Positions 6,439-13,317 of a DNA stretch of 18,078 bases are shown here, one piece after another. Under the pieces are notes generated by a model. The model was not told the DNA's origin and ran no database searches. It saw only the letters and a program-made list of their open reading frames with translations. Origin of the DNA: DATILI01 sp035476635 (lineage in GTDB: Bacteria; Pseudomonadota; Gammaproteobacteria; Burkholderiales; Burkholderiaceae_C). The stretch's first letter is position 1, and each line of letters opens with the position of its first letter. Made by a program: the position numbers and the translations under genes. The stretch spans positions 1 to 18,078 of the forward strand of contig DATILI010000327.1 in NCBI GenBank assembly GCA_035476635.1, given 5' to 3'.

Positions 6439-8265
6439 ATGTCCTACCTCGTGCTCGCCCGCAAGTACCGCCCCAAGACCTTCTCTCAATTGGTGGGGCA
6501 GGAGCACGTGGTGCAGGCACTCACCAATGCCTTGACGCAGCAGCGCCTGCACCATGCCTACCTGTTCACCGGCACGCGCGGCGTGGGCAAGACCACGGTC
6601 TCGCGCATTCTGGCCAAGTCGCTGAACTGCCAGGGCCCCGACGGCACCGGAGGCATCACGGCCACGCCTTGCGGGGTGTGCCAGGCCTGTACCGACATCG
6701 ACAGCGGGCGCTTCGTCGACTACACCGAGCTGGACGCGGCCTCCAACCGCGGCGTCGACGAAGTCCAGTCGCTGCTGGAGCAGGCGGTCTACAAGCCGGT
6801 GCAGGGGCGCTTCAAGGTCTTCATGATCGACGAAGTGCACATGCTGACCAACACCGCCTTCAACGCCATGCTGAAGACGCTGGAAGAGCCGCCCGAGTAC
6901 CTCAAGTTCGTGCTCGCAACCACCGATCCGCAGAAGGTGCCGGTGACCGTTCTTTCGCGCTGCCTGCAGTTCAACCTGCGGCCGATGGCGCCTGAAACCG
7001 TGCTCGAACACCTTGTCCACGTGCTGCAAGCCGAAGGTGTTCCCGCCGACAGCCAGGCCCTGCGCCTGCTCGCGCGCGCGGCGCGTGGCTCGATGCGCGA
7101 CGCCTTGTCGCTGACCGACCAGGCCATCGCCTTCGGTTCGGGCAAGCTGGAGGAGGCCGGCGTGCGCCAGATGCTCGGCAGCGTGGACCGCTCGCATGTG
7201 TTCCGGCTGATCGAGGCGCTGGCGCTGGGCGACGGCAAGGCGGTGGTCGACATCTCCTCGGCCCTGCGCACGCATGGCCTGAGCGCCGCCGCAGCACTGG
7301 AAGAAATGAGCCTGGTGCTGCAACGCATGGCTGTGCTGCAGGCCGTGCCGGGAATGGCCTCGGCGAACGACAACGACCCGGATGCGGTGGAGACGGCGCG
7401 GCTGGCGCAAGCGATGCCGGCCGATGAGACGCAACTGCTTTACAGCCTGTGCCTGCACGGGCGCGCCGAGCTCGGCCTGGCGCCGGACGAATACGCGGGC
7501 CTGACCATGGTGCTGCTGCGGCTGCTGGCTTTCAAGCCCGCTCCTGGTGCAGCGGCTGAAAAAAAAACTCTGATTGAAGCCGAAGGCCGTGCTGCGCCAG
7601 CCGTCGGCGTTGCACCGGCACCGGTGCTGCAACAGCGCGAGCGGCAGCCACCTCCACCATCCGCCTCGGCGCCGCAGTTGCAGCCCCCGGGCTATGTGTT
7701 GCCGGTGGTCGTGCCTCCGGTTGCAGTGCCGCATGCCGGCGCCGCGCTTGCCCCGCAGGGGCCGCCTGCCAGCAAGGTGGTTGGCGTTCCCTTGCGCATT
7801 CAACCTGAACCGGGCCAGCGGACGCAGCCGCGGGACGAGGGCAATGGCGCGGATCGCCTTGCAGCGGCATCGTTCATCGCGACCGAGGAAGGCGATATCT
7901 GGCATGCGACGGTGCAGCAGCTTGTGGCGCAAGAGGCGGTGACGGCCTTGGTGCGTGAACTCGCCCTGCAGTCGCAACTGGTTGCGCGCGATGGCGACCA
8001 CTGGATGCTGCGCGTCGAGCGCGAGTCGCTGAACCAGCCGACCAGCCGCGAACGCCTGCGCCAGGCGCTGAGCAGCGCGGGCCATGCGGCGCAGATCAGC
8101 GTTGAAGTCGGTGCGGTGACCGACAGCCCGGCGCGTCGCAATGCGGCGGCGGCGGCGCTCAGGCAGCGTGCGGCCGAAGACACGATTGCCGACGATCCCT
8201 TCGTCCAGGCGATGGTGCGCGACTACGCTGCGAAAATCGCGCCTGGAAACTTCAAATTCCTCTGA
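6439..8265 (+). CDS. dnaX: DNA polymerase III tau subunit (with probable gamma product)
   Basis: DnaX is the ATPase motor of the clamp loader; tau also ties the polymerase cores and helicase together. The 608-residue protein shows the N-terminal LARKYRPKTFSQLVGQ, Walker A GTRGVGKTT (45-53), a zinc site (C64, C78, C81, C84), Walker B IDEVH (130-134) and the sensor/SRC motif (173-175). After about residue 373 comes a Pro/Ala-rich linker, then the tau-specific C-terminal domain ending in FVQAMVRDYAAKIAPGNFKFL. At codons 374-377 lies an A9 run (7559-7567), with TGA stops close downstream in both alternative frames. Slippage there would release a gamma-like protein of about 377-379 residues containing only domains I-III. 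It is followed by ybaB and recR in the widespread replication/repair cluster. No Shine-Dalgarno sequence precedes the ATG. Confidence 0.98.
   Translation: MSYLVLARKYRPKTFSQLVGQEHVVQALTNALTQQRLHHAYLFTGTRGVGKTTVSRILAKSLNCQGPDGTGGITATPCGVCQACTDIDSGRFVDYTELDAASNRGVDEVQSLLEQAVYKPVQGRFKVFMIDEVHMLTNTAFNAMLKTLEEPPEYLKFVLATTDPQKVPVTVLSRCLQFNLRPMAPETVLEHLVHVLQAEGVPADSQALRLLARAARGSMRDALSLTDQAIAFGSGKLEEAGVRQMLGSVDRSHVFRLIEALALGDGKAVVDISSALRTHGLSAAAALEEMSLVLQRMAVLQAVPGMASANDNDPDAVETARLAQAMPADETQLLYSLCLHGRAELGLAPDEYAGLTMVLLRLLAFKPAPGAAAEKKTLIEAEGRAAPAVGVAPAPVLQQRERQPPPPSASAPQLQPPGYVLPVVVPPVAVPHAGAALAPQGPPASKVVGVPLRIQPEPGQRTQPRDEGNGADRLAAASFIATEEGDIWHATVQQLVAQEAVTALVRELALQSQLVARDGDHWMLRVERESLNQPTSRERLRQALSSAGHAAQISVEVGAVTDSPARRNAAAAALRQRAAEDTIADDPFVQAMVRDYAAKIAPGNFKFL
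7559..7567 (+). other. A9 slippery run in dnaX (candidate programmed frameshift or transcriptional slippage)
   Basis: Nine consecutive A residues (GAA AAA AAA ACT in frame) sit at the end of the ATPase module in an otherwise GC-rich gene. Adding one A to the transcript, or a -1 ribosomal shift, gives K-N-S-D and then TGA at 7575-7577. Losing one A gives K-L and then TGA at 7571-7573. Both yield a gamma-length product. Thermus thermophilus dnaX uses transcriptional slippage on a run of nine A, and E. coli dnaX uses -1 ribosomal frameshifting on A AAA AAG. No Shine-Dalgarno-like stimulator is seen upstream. The nearest clear hairpin (7612-7627) is about 45 bases downstream, too far to be a classic ribosomal stimulator, which favours transcriptional slippage. 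Confidence 0.8.
7612..7627 (+). repeat. Hairpin downstream of the dnaX A9 run
   Basis: GCACCG (7612-7617) and CGGTGC (7622-7627) form a six-pair stem around a four-base loop. Outer TTGCA/TGCAA bases could extend it with a small bulge. It lies inside the Pro/Ala-rich linker of tau, about 45 bases after the slippery run. A role in recoding is only a possibility. Confidence 0.35.
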
Positions 8266-8340
8266 TCTAATCCAATCGATGTCGTCCGGCGCGCTCGCGG
8301 CAAGCGAGGCGTCCCAAGCTCTTAATGTGAAAGGAATTCC

Positions 8341-8673
8341 ATGTTCAACAAAGGACAACTCGCCGGCCTGATGAAACAGGCCCAGGCCATGCAAGACAAC
8401 CTCAAGAAAGCGCAGGACGAACTCGCGTTCATCGAGGTAGAAGCCGAATCGGGCGCAGGCCTGGTCAAGATCGTGATGACTTGCAAACACGACGTCAAGC
8501 GCGTCACGATCGACCCCAGTCTGCTGGCCGAGGACAAGGACATGCTCGAGGACCTGGTGGCCGCGGCATTCAATGCGGCCGTGCGCAAGGCCGAGGAAAC
8601 GTCGCAGGAGAAGATGGGCAAGCTCACGGCAGGAATGCCGGGCCTTCCCGGCGGCATGAAGTTCCCGTTCTAG
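8341..8673 (+). CDS. ybaB: YbaB/EbfC nucleoid-associated protein
   Basis: The 110-residue protein has the family start MFNKGQLAGLMKQAQAMQDNLKKAQDEL, a charged amphipathic helix, then the beta segment VEAESGAGLVKIVMTCKHDVKRVTIDPSLL and a C-terminal helix, AAFNAAVRKAEETSQEKM. It ends in a Gly/Pro/Met-rich tail, as in the family. It forms a dimer that binds DNA without strong sequence specificity and is usually encoded between dnaX and recR, as here. The ATG has a good AAGGAA ribosome site. It is 75 bases after dnaX and 16 bases before recR, which fits a single operon. Confidence 0.96.
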   Translation: MFNKGQLAGLMKQAQAMQDNLKKAQDELAFIEVEAESGAGLVKIVMTCKHDVKRVTIDPSLLAEDKDMLEDLVAAAFNAAVRKAEETSQEKMGKLTAGMPGLPGGMKFPF

Positions 8674-8675
8674 GC

Positions 8676-8688
8676 GCCGCTGCGCGGC
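8676..8688 (+). repeat. Short hairpin just before the recR start
   Basis: GCCGC (8676-8680) and GCGGC (8684-8688) pair around TGC, ending one base before the recR GTG. It occupies the place of a Shine-Dalgarno sequence, which is otherwise absent. It may keep independent initiation low, so that recR depends on coupling to ybaB. Confidence 0.35.
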
Positions 8689-8689
8689 T

Positions 8690-9280
8690 GTGGCCAATAC
8701 CAACGCGCTTGACGCGCTGATCCAGGCGCTTCGCCGCTTGCCGGGGGTAGGCGTGAAGTCGGCTTCGCGCATGGCGTTTCACATGTTGCAGCATGACCGC
8801 GAAGGTGCGCAGCTCTTGGCGCAGGCGCTGCAACAGGCGGCCCACAACATCAGGCACTGCGCGCTGTGCCACACCTTCAGCGAGCATGAAGTCTGCAGTA
8901 CCTGCCTGGACCCCAAGCGCGATGCGAGCAAGCTGTGCGTGGTGGAAACGCCGGCTGACCAGTCGGCGGTGGAGCGCACCGCCGCCTACAAAGGCTTGTA
9001 TTTCGTGCTGATGGGCAAGCTCAGCCCGCTGGACGGCATCGGCCCCAAGGACATCGGCCTCAAGAAGCTGTTTGACCGTGCTGGCAATGGGGTCGTGCAA
9101 GAGGTGATTCTTGCCACCAATTTCACCGCCGAAGGCGAGGCCACGGCGCACGTCATCAGCGAAACGCTCAAGAGCCGAGGCCTGCGCGTGACGCGTTTGG
9201 CGCGCGGCGTGCCCATTGGCAGCGAGCTGGAATACGTGGACCTGGGAACGATTGCGCACGCCTTGGTGGACCGAAGGTAG
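8690..9280 (+). CDS. recR: Recombination mediator RecR
   Basis: RecR works with RecO and RecF to load RecA on single-strand gaps. The 196-residue length is typical. Visible are the N-terminal helix-hairpin-helix region LRRLPGVGVKSASRMAFH (14-31), the C4 zinc finger (C57, C60, C69, C72) and the Toprim domain starting LCVVETPAD (82-90), with LSPLDGIGPKDIGL after it. The start is GTG at 8690, the only candidate consistent with a full N-terminus, although no Shine-Dalgarno sequence precedes it. The gene follows ybaB by 16 bases. Its TAG stop lies in the loop of an intrinsic terminator. Confidence 0.97.
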   Translation: MANTNALDALIQALRRLPGVGVKSASRMAFHMLQHDREGAQLLAQALQQAAHNIRHCALCHTFSEHEVCSTCLDPKRDASKLCVVETPADQSAVERTAAYKGLYFVLMGKLSPLDGIGPKDIGLKKLFDRAGNGVVQEVILATNFTAEGEATAHVISETLKSRGLRVTRLARGVPIGSELEYVDLGTIAHALVDRR

Positions 9281-9296
9281 ACCTTCGTTTTTCCCT
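9272..9296 (+). terminator. Intrinsic terminator overlapping the recR stop codon
   Basis: CGAAGG (9272-9277) and CCTTCG (9282-9287) pair around the loop TAGA, followed at once by five T (9288-9292) and a T-rich stretch. The TAG in the loop is the recR stop codon, so the last two sense codons form the 5' arm. This closes the dnaX-ybaB-recR unit. Confidence 0.85.
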
Positions 9297-9302
9297 TTGT
9301 TT

Positions 9303-9323
9303 ACATCGTGTTACGCGCGATGT
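9303..9323. repeat. Inverted repeat in the recR-ABC operon spacer
   Basis: ACATCG (9303-9308) and CGATGT (9318-9323) are perfect complements, extendable inward by a T-G and a G-C pair to leave a TTACG loop. No T tract follows, so it is not an obvious terminator. It could be an operator or a transcript hairpin for the ABC operon. Confidence 0.35.
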
Positions 9324-9383
9324 GCGCCGCTGGAACAGGCGGCCGTATCCATTCAGTAGCCACTTCATCAACTACCTTACGTA

Positions 9384-9417
9384 CAAACCCGCACGGGATG
9401 TTCCCGATGCGGGTTTG
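9384..9417. repeat. Strong hairpin upstream of the ABC transporter operon
   Basis: CAAACCCGCA then CGGGA pair with TCCCG then TGCGGGTTTG around a TGT loop, with one bulged A, giving 15 base pairs. There is no T run on the plus strand after it, and on the minus strand only a short T-poor stretch follows. It lies 51 bases before the binding-protein gene. It may be a leader hairpin or a terminator lacking a classic tail. Confidence 0.5.
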
Positions 9418-9468
9418 CGGCCCTGCCGATTAAGCTTTTGAGAAGCAAAAAAGAAGAGAGAAATCACC

Positions 9469-10515
9469 ATGGTCAACTTCACACTCCGGCGACGAACGTT
9501 CGGCGCTGCCGCAGCTTTCGCGGCAGCATCGGTCGCGGTGCCGGCATTGCGCGCGCAGCCCAAGCTGGAAAAAAGCAAGATTGCCCTCGCCGTCGGCGGC
9601 AAGGCCGCCTTCTACTATCTGCCCCTGACGATTTCCGAGCAGCTCGGCTACTTCAAGGCCGAGGGGTTGGATGTGGAGATTTCCGACTTCGCTGGCGGCG
9701 CACGTGCGCTGCAGGCCGTGGTGGGCGGTTCGGCCGACGTCTGCTCCGGCGCCTATGAGCACACCATCAACCTGCAAAGCAAGAACCAGTTTTTCCAGGC
9801 CTTTGTGCTGCAGGGCCGCGCGCCGCAGATTGCCTTGGGCGTTTCCACCAAGGCCATGCCCAACTACAAGTCGCTGGCTGACCTCAAGGGCAAGAAGATC
9901 GGCGTGTCCGCGCCGGGCTCATCGACCAACATGGTCGCCAACCTGGTGCTGTCACGCGCGGGCATCAGGGCCAGCGACGTCAGCTACATCGGCGTAGGCA
10001 CCGCCGCGGGTGCCTTGGCCGCAATGCGCTCGGGCCAGATCGACGCCATGAGCAACACCGACCCGGTGATGACCATGCTGGAGCAAAAAGGTGAAGTCAA
10101 GATCGTCAGCGATACGCGCACGCTGAAAGGGACGCTCGAGGTGTTTGGCGGTCCCATGCCCGCTGCCTGCCTGTACGCGCCGGCCGAGTTTGTGCAGAAG
10201 AACCCCAACACCTGCCAGGCGCTGGCCAATGCCATCGTGCATGGGCTCAAGTGGCTGCAGACGGCGGGACCGGGCGACATCATCAAGACTGTGCCCGAAG
10301 CCTACCTGCTGGGCGACCGCGCGCTGTATCTCGCCTCCTTCAACAAGGTGCGTGAGGCGATCTCGCTGGACGGCCTGATTCCCGACGAAGGTCCGAAGAC
10401 GGCGCTCAAGGCGCTGGCCAGTTTCGAGCCGAGCGTGAAGGTCGACAAGATCGATCTCGGCAAGACCTACACCAACGAGTTTGCGCGCAAGGCAAGAGAC
10501 AGATTCAAGGCCTGA
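9469..10515 (+). CDS. ABC transporter substrate-binding protein (NitT/TauT, NMT1-like)
   Basis: The 348-residue periplasmic binding protein has a signal peptide with a twin-arginine look, LRRRTFGAAAAFAAASVAVPALRA, cleaved near residue 29. Its mature start, IALAVGGKAAFYYLPLTISEQLGYFKAEGLDVEI, followed by GGARALQAVVGGSADV, is typical of the NMT1/SsuA-like family, which binds nitrate, sulfonates, taurine, pyrimidine precursors and others. The ligand cannot be assigned by reading. An AGAAGAGAG purine stretch precedes the ATG as a probable ribosome site. The stop overlaps the ATG of the ATPase gene by one base (TGATG), so the two are coupled. The RR pair suggests Tat export, which would mean export in folded form. 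Confidence 0.93.
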   Translation: MVNFTLRRRTFGAAAAFAAASVAVPALRAQPKLEKSKIALAVGGKAAFYYLPLTISEQLGYFKAEGLDVEISDFAGGARALQAVVGGSADVCSGAYEHTINLQSKNQFFQAFVLQGRAPQIALGVSTKAMPNYKSLADLKGKKIGVSAPGSSTNMVANLVLSRAGIRASDVSYIGVGTAAGALAAMRSGQIDAMSNTDPVMTMLEQKGEVKIVSDTRTLKGTLEVFGGPMPAACLYAPAEFVQKNPNTCQALANAIVHGLKWLQTAGPGDIIKTVPEAYLLGDRALYLASFNKVREAISLDGLIPDEGPKTALKALASFEPSVKVDKIDLGKTYTNEFARKARDRFKA

Positions 10516-11351
10516 TGCCGATGTCTGCCGAGTTCGCACTCGAACTGCTCGACATCAGCGTCACCTTCCGTTCGCGGGAGGACGACAACCACCATGGCAG
10601 CCAGCGCTACACGGCGGTGGCCAGCACGACATTGCGCGTGCGCGCGGGTGAGTTCGTCTCGGTGGTCGGGCCGACCGGCTGCGGCAAGTCCACGTTGCTG
10701 AACATCGGCGCCGGCCTGCTTGACGCTTCATCGGGCGAGGTCCGGGTGTTTGGTGAAGCCCTGAACGGCATCAACCGGCGCGCCGGCTATATGTTCCAGA
10801 CCGAGGCCCTGATGCCCTGGCGCAGCGCCATCGACAACGTCATGGTCGGCCTGCAGTACCGGGGCGTGCCCGAGGTGCAGGCGCGGCAACAGGCCCAGGC
10901 CTGGCTGGAGCGCGTCGGCCTGGGCGGGTTTGGCGACCGCTATCCGCACCAGCTTTCGGGCGGCATGCGCAAGCGCACGGCGCTGGCCCAGGTGCTGGCG
11001 CTGGACCCCGACATCATCCTGATGGACGAACCGTTCAGCGCGCTGGATATCCAGACCCGCCAGCTCATGGAAAACGAGGTGCTGGCGCTATGGGCGGCGA
11101 AGAAGAAGGCGGTGCTTTTCATCACCCACGATCTGGACGAAGCGATCGCCATGAGCGACCGCGTGGTGGTGCTATCGGCGGGCCCGGCGACGCACCCGAT
11201 CGGTGAGTTCGAGATCGACCTGCCGCGTCCGCGCGACGTGGCGGAGGTGCGGACCCAGCCGCGCTTTGTCGAGCTGCACACCCGGATCTGGAGCGTGCTG
11301 CGCGACGAGGTGCTCAAGGGCTATGTGCAGCAACTGCAGAAAGCGGCGTAG
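10515..11351 (+). CDS. ABC transporter ATP-binding protein (NitT/TauT type)
   Basis: The 278-residue cytosolic ATPase energises the adjacent importer. It has Walker A GPTGCGKST (52-60), a Q-loop at YMFQTEALMPW (Q95), the signature LSGGMRKRTALAQ (147-159), Walker B IILMDEPFSALD (167-178) and the switch His in LFITHDLDEA (H205). The APTEALMPW-type Q-loop context and the DLDEAIAMSDR stretch match the NitT/TauT (SsuB/TauB) group. A small insertion, REDDNHHGSQRY (21-32), lies between the first strand and the Walker A strand. I chose the ATG at 10515, which overlaps the upstream stop; a second Met at residue 3 is possible. Three bases separate it from the permease gene. Confidence 0.95.
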   Translation: MPMSAEFALELLDISVTFRSREDDNHHGSQRYTAVASTTLRVRAGEFVSVVGPTGCGKSTLLNIGAGLLDASSGEVRVFGEALNGINRRAGYMFQTEALMPWRSAIDNVMVGLQYRGVPEVQARQQAQAWLERVGLGGFGDRYPHQLSGGMRKRTALAQVLALDPDIILMDEPFSALDIQTRQLMENEVLALWAAKKKAVLFITHDLDEAIAMSDRVVVLSAGPATHPIGEFEIDLPRPRDVAEVRTQPRFVELHTRIWSVLRDEVLKGYVQQLQKAA

Positions 11352-11354
11352 CCG

Positions 11355-12200
11355 ATGACGTTTTTGAGCGCCTTGAAGCCTTCGGAGAAGAACCTGCGCC
11401 ACTGGCAGGTTGGTGTTCTCGTGGTCATGCTGGTGCTGTGGCACGCGCTCTCACGCGACCAGCAACTAGCCTTCTTCCTGGGCGAACCGATCAAGGTAGC
11501 GGGCCGCGTCTGGAGCTGGTTCATGCCCTTCGGCTTTGGCGAAAGCCTGCTGTTCCCAGAGGGTTTGCCGGGCCGCGCCGACATTTATCGGCATCTGGGA
11601 ACCACCTTGCTCGAAACTGTATTGGCCTTCGCCATCGGCACCGCGCTCGGCCTGGTCTGCGGCCTGTGGCTCGCGCTGGCGCCCACAGCCAGCGCAATTC
11701 TGGACCCCTACATCAAGGCGGCCAATTCCATGCCGCGCGTGATTCTTGCGCCCATCTTCGCCCTGTGGTTCGGCCTTGGCATCTGGAGCAAGGTGGCGCT
11801 GGCGGTGACGCTGGTGTTCTTCATCGTGTTCTTCAACGTCTACCAGGGCGTGAAGGAAGTCAGCCCCGTGGTGCTGGCGAACGCCAGGATGCTGGGCGCC
11901 AACCAGCAGCAATTGCTGCGCACGGTGTATTTGCCCAGCGCCACAAGCTGGGTGTTTTCCAGCCTGCACACTTCAGTGGGGTTGGCGTTTGTCGGCGCTG
12001 TAGTGGGCGAGTACCTGGGATCGGCGCGCGGCGTCGGCTATTTGATCCTGCAGGCCGAAGGAACGTTTGACGTCAACACCGTGTTCGCGGGCATTGTGGT
12101 CTTGACGGCGTTTGCGCTGGTGCTCGACGGCATTGTGGGCCGGCTGGAAAAACGCCTGATGAAGTGGCAGCCCCGGTTGGGTGAAACGGAAAAACTTTAA
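11355..12200 (+). CDS. ABC transporter permease (NitT/TauT type)
   Basis: The 281-residue inner-membrane protein has an N-terminal membrane segment (about 18-33) and a BPD_transp_1 domain with about five more hydrophobic segments (about 86-109, 127-148, 150-165, 198-220 and 243-262). The cytoplasmic EAA-like loop that docks the ATPase is NARMLGANQQQLLRTVYLPSA (176-196). The segment between residues 40 and 80 is a long periplasmic or interfacial stretch. It completes a three-gene importer with the binding protein and ATPase. It ends 17 bases from the convergent lysR gene, and no terminator is evident between them. Confidence 0.94.
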   Translation: MTFLSALKPSEKNLRHWQVGVLVVMLVLWHALSRDQQLAFFLGEPIKVAGRVWSWFMPFGFGESLLFPEGLPGRADIYRHLGTTLLETVLAFAIGTALGLVCGLWLALAPTASAILDPYIKAANSMPRVILAPIFALWFGLGIWSKVALAVTLVFFIVFFNVYQGVKEVSPVVLANARMLGANQQQLLRTVYLPSATSWVFSSLHTSVGLAFVGAVVGEYLGSARGVGYLILQAEGTFDVNTVFAGIVVLTAFALVLDGIVGRLEKRLMKWQPRLGETEKL

Positions 12201-12217
12201 GCAGCGTGTCCCAAGGT

Positions 12218-13147
12218 TCAGGGCTCGCCCGCAAGCTGCCGCTTGAAGTGCAGTGCCGCGGGCGTCAGCTCCCGGTCCACGCGGGTGATCAGGCAGATCG
12301 GCGGTACGCGCACCGGCAGATTCAGCGGTACCACGCTGAGCACGCCCAGGCGCGTGTAGTGCGCCGCAAGCGAAGCCGGCATGACCGCAGCCATGTCCGA
12401 AATTTCCAGTAGCGCGGTGGTCACGATGGCCGAGGCCGTCTCAACGATGCTCAAGCGTGCCGCGATGCCCGCCTCGCGCAGGCTGGCTTCGAAGCGCATG
12501 CGCTGCGGCGCGCCAGGCGGCTGCAGAATCCAGGCGTAGGCGCTCAGGTCTTGCAGCGTCGGTGCGGCGAGCGCAAATACCGGGTGGCCGGCGCGCACCA
12601 CTACCACCAGTGATTCATTCAGCAGCGGAATGCACGAAAGCTCATCGGCACTGTGGCCCTCGGTCAGGCGGCCAAGGATCAGGTCGACATCGCCGCGCAC
12701 CAGCTGCGCCAGCATCACGTCGCTGGTCTCCACCATCACCGAGACTGCGACATGCGGATGGCGGTGCCGGTATTCGAGCAACGCTGGCGCCAGCAACTCG
12801 GTTACCGCGCCGGGTACACAGCCGATGCGCAGCGCACCATGCAGCCCCGAGCGCAGCGCCTGCATCTCTTCGCGCGCGCTGCCGAAATCGGTCAAGACCC
12901 GCTTGGCGTAGCGGATCAAGACTTCGCCGTGGGAGGTGGGCTCCATGCCACGCGCGCTGCGTTCGAACAGGCGCTCGCCCATGGCGTCTTCCAGTTGCAG
13001 CAACAGCTTGGTGGCAGCCGGCTGGCTGATGTTCATCGCCGCCGCCGCGCGGCCAAGGTTGCGCTGGGTGTCCAGCAGGGCCAGCAGCATGAGTTGGCGC
13101 GTGCGCACGCGCAACAACAAAGACGCGTCGGGTGGGGCAGCAGTCAT
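12218..13147 (-). CDS. LysR-type transcriptional regulator
   Basis: The 309-residue protein has an N-terminal winged helix-turn-helix: RQLMLLALLDTQRNLGRAAAAMNISQPAATKLLLQLEDAMGERLFERSARGMEPTSHG (about 17-74). The recognition helix lies in SQPAATKLLLQLE. It is followed by a periplasmic-binding-fold effector domain with the typical start LHGALRIGCVPGAVTELL. The frame is open further upstream to 13399, but the extra 84 residues have no LysR character and would cover the intergenic control region, so the ATG at 13147 is preferred. The gene is divergent from the Bug protein gene, the usual layout for a LysR regulator and its target. The effector is unknown but is probably the Bug ligand or a product of the PdxA-like enzyme. 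Confidence 0.94.
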   Translation of the reverse strand: MTAAPPDASLLLRVRTRQLMLLALLDTQRNLGRAAAAMNISQPAATKLLLQLEDAMGERLFERSARGMEPTSHGEVLIRYAKRVLTDFGSAREEMQALRSGLHGALRIGCVPGAVTELLAPALLEYRHRHPHVAVSVMVETSDVMLAQLVRGDVDLILGRLTEGHSADELSCIPLLNESLVVVVRAGHPVFALAAPTLQDLSAYAWILQPPGAPQRMRFEASLREAGIAARLSIVETASAIVTTALLEISDMAAVMPASLAAHYTRLGVLSVVPLNLPVRVPPICLITRVDRELTPAALHFKRQLAGEP

Positions 13148-13194
13148 TGGATGGGCTTGGGGTACTGATGGGTCGCCACGGCGGGGGGATAACG

Positions 13195-13210
13195 ATATAC
13201 AAAAGTATAT
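13195..13210. promoter_or_regulatory. Palindrome between lysR and the Bug gene, candidate operator
   Basis: ATATAC (13195-13200), AAAA and GTATAT (13205-13210) form a perfect AT-rich palindrome in a GC-rich genome. It sits 48 bases upstream of the lysR start and about 107 bases upstream of the Bug start. On the minus strand it contains TATACT, a possible -10 box for lysR. LysR boxes are usually T-N11-A dyads; the spacing here is close to that but even-numbered. Binding there would fit autorepression of lysR and activation of the divergent genes. Confidence 0.5.
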
Positions 13211-13269
13211 GAATATTTGCTCACTGGCGATTGGATTGCCGGGCACCTCTCCCGTACAGTGAGCTTCGC

Positions 13270-13290
13270 ATTCGCAGGCTACATGCGAAT
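13270..13290. repeat. 7-7-7 inverted repeat in the Bug gene leader
   Basis: ATTCGCA (13270-13276) and TGCGAAT (13284-13290) are perfect complements separated by seven bases. The repeat ends 27 bases before the Bug start codon and upstream of its GAGGAG ribosome site. It could be a second regulator site or a leader hairpin in the mRNA. Confidence 0.4.
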
Positions 13291-13317
13291 CCATATATCC
13301 CTTGAGGAGACAAAACG

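Noticed and set aside
8150..8165. GCG trinucleotide run in dnaX as a phase-variable repeat
   Set aside because: It encodes a short Ala run in a flexible linker of a GC-rich gene; a trinucleotide change would not alter the frame.
5971..8772. Long open frame on the minus strand (933 codons) across dnaX and ybaB
   Set aside because: It is antisense to dnaX and ybaB, of low-complexity composition, and without any recognisable motif.
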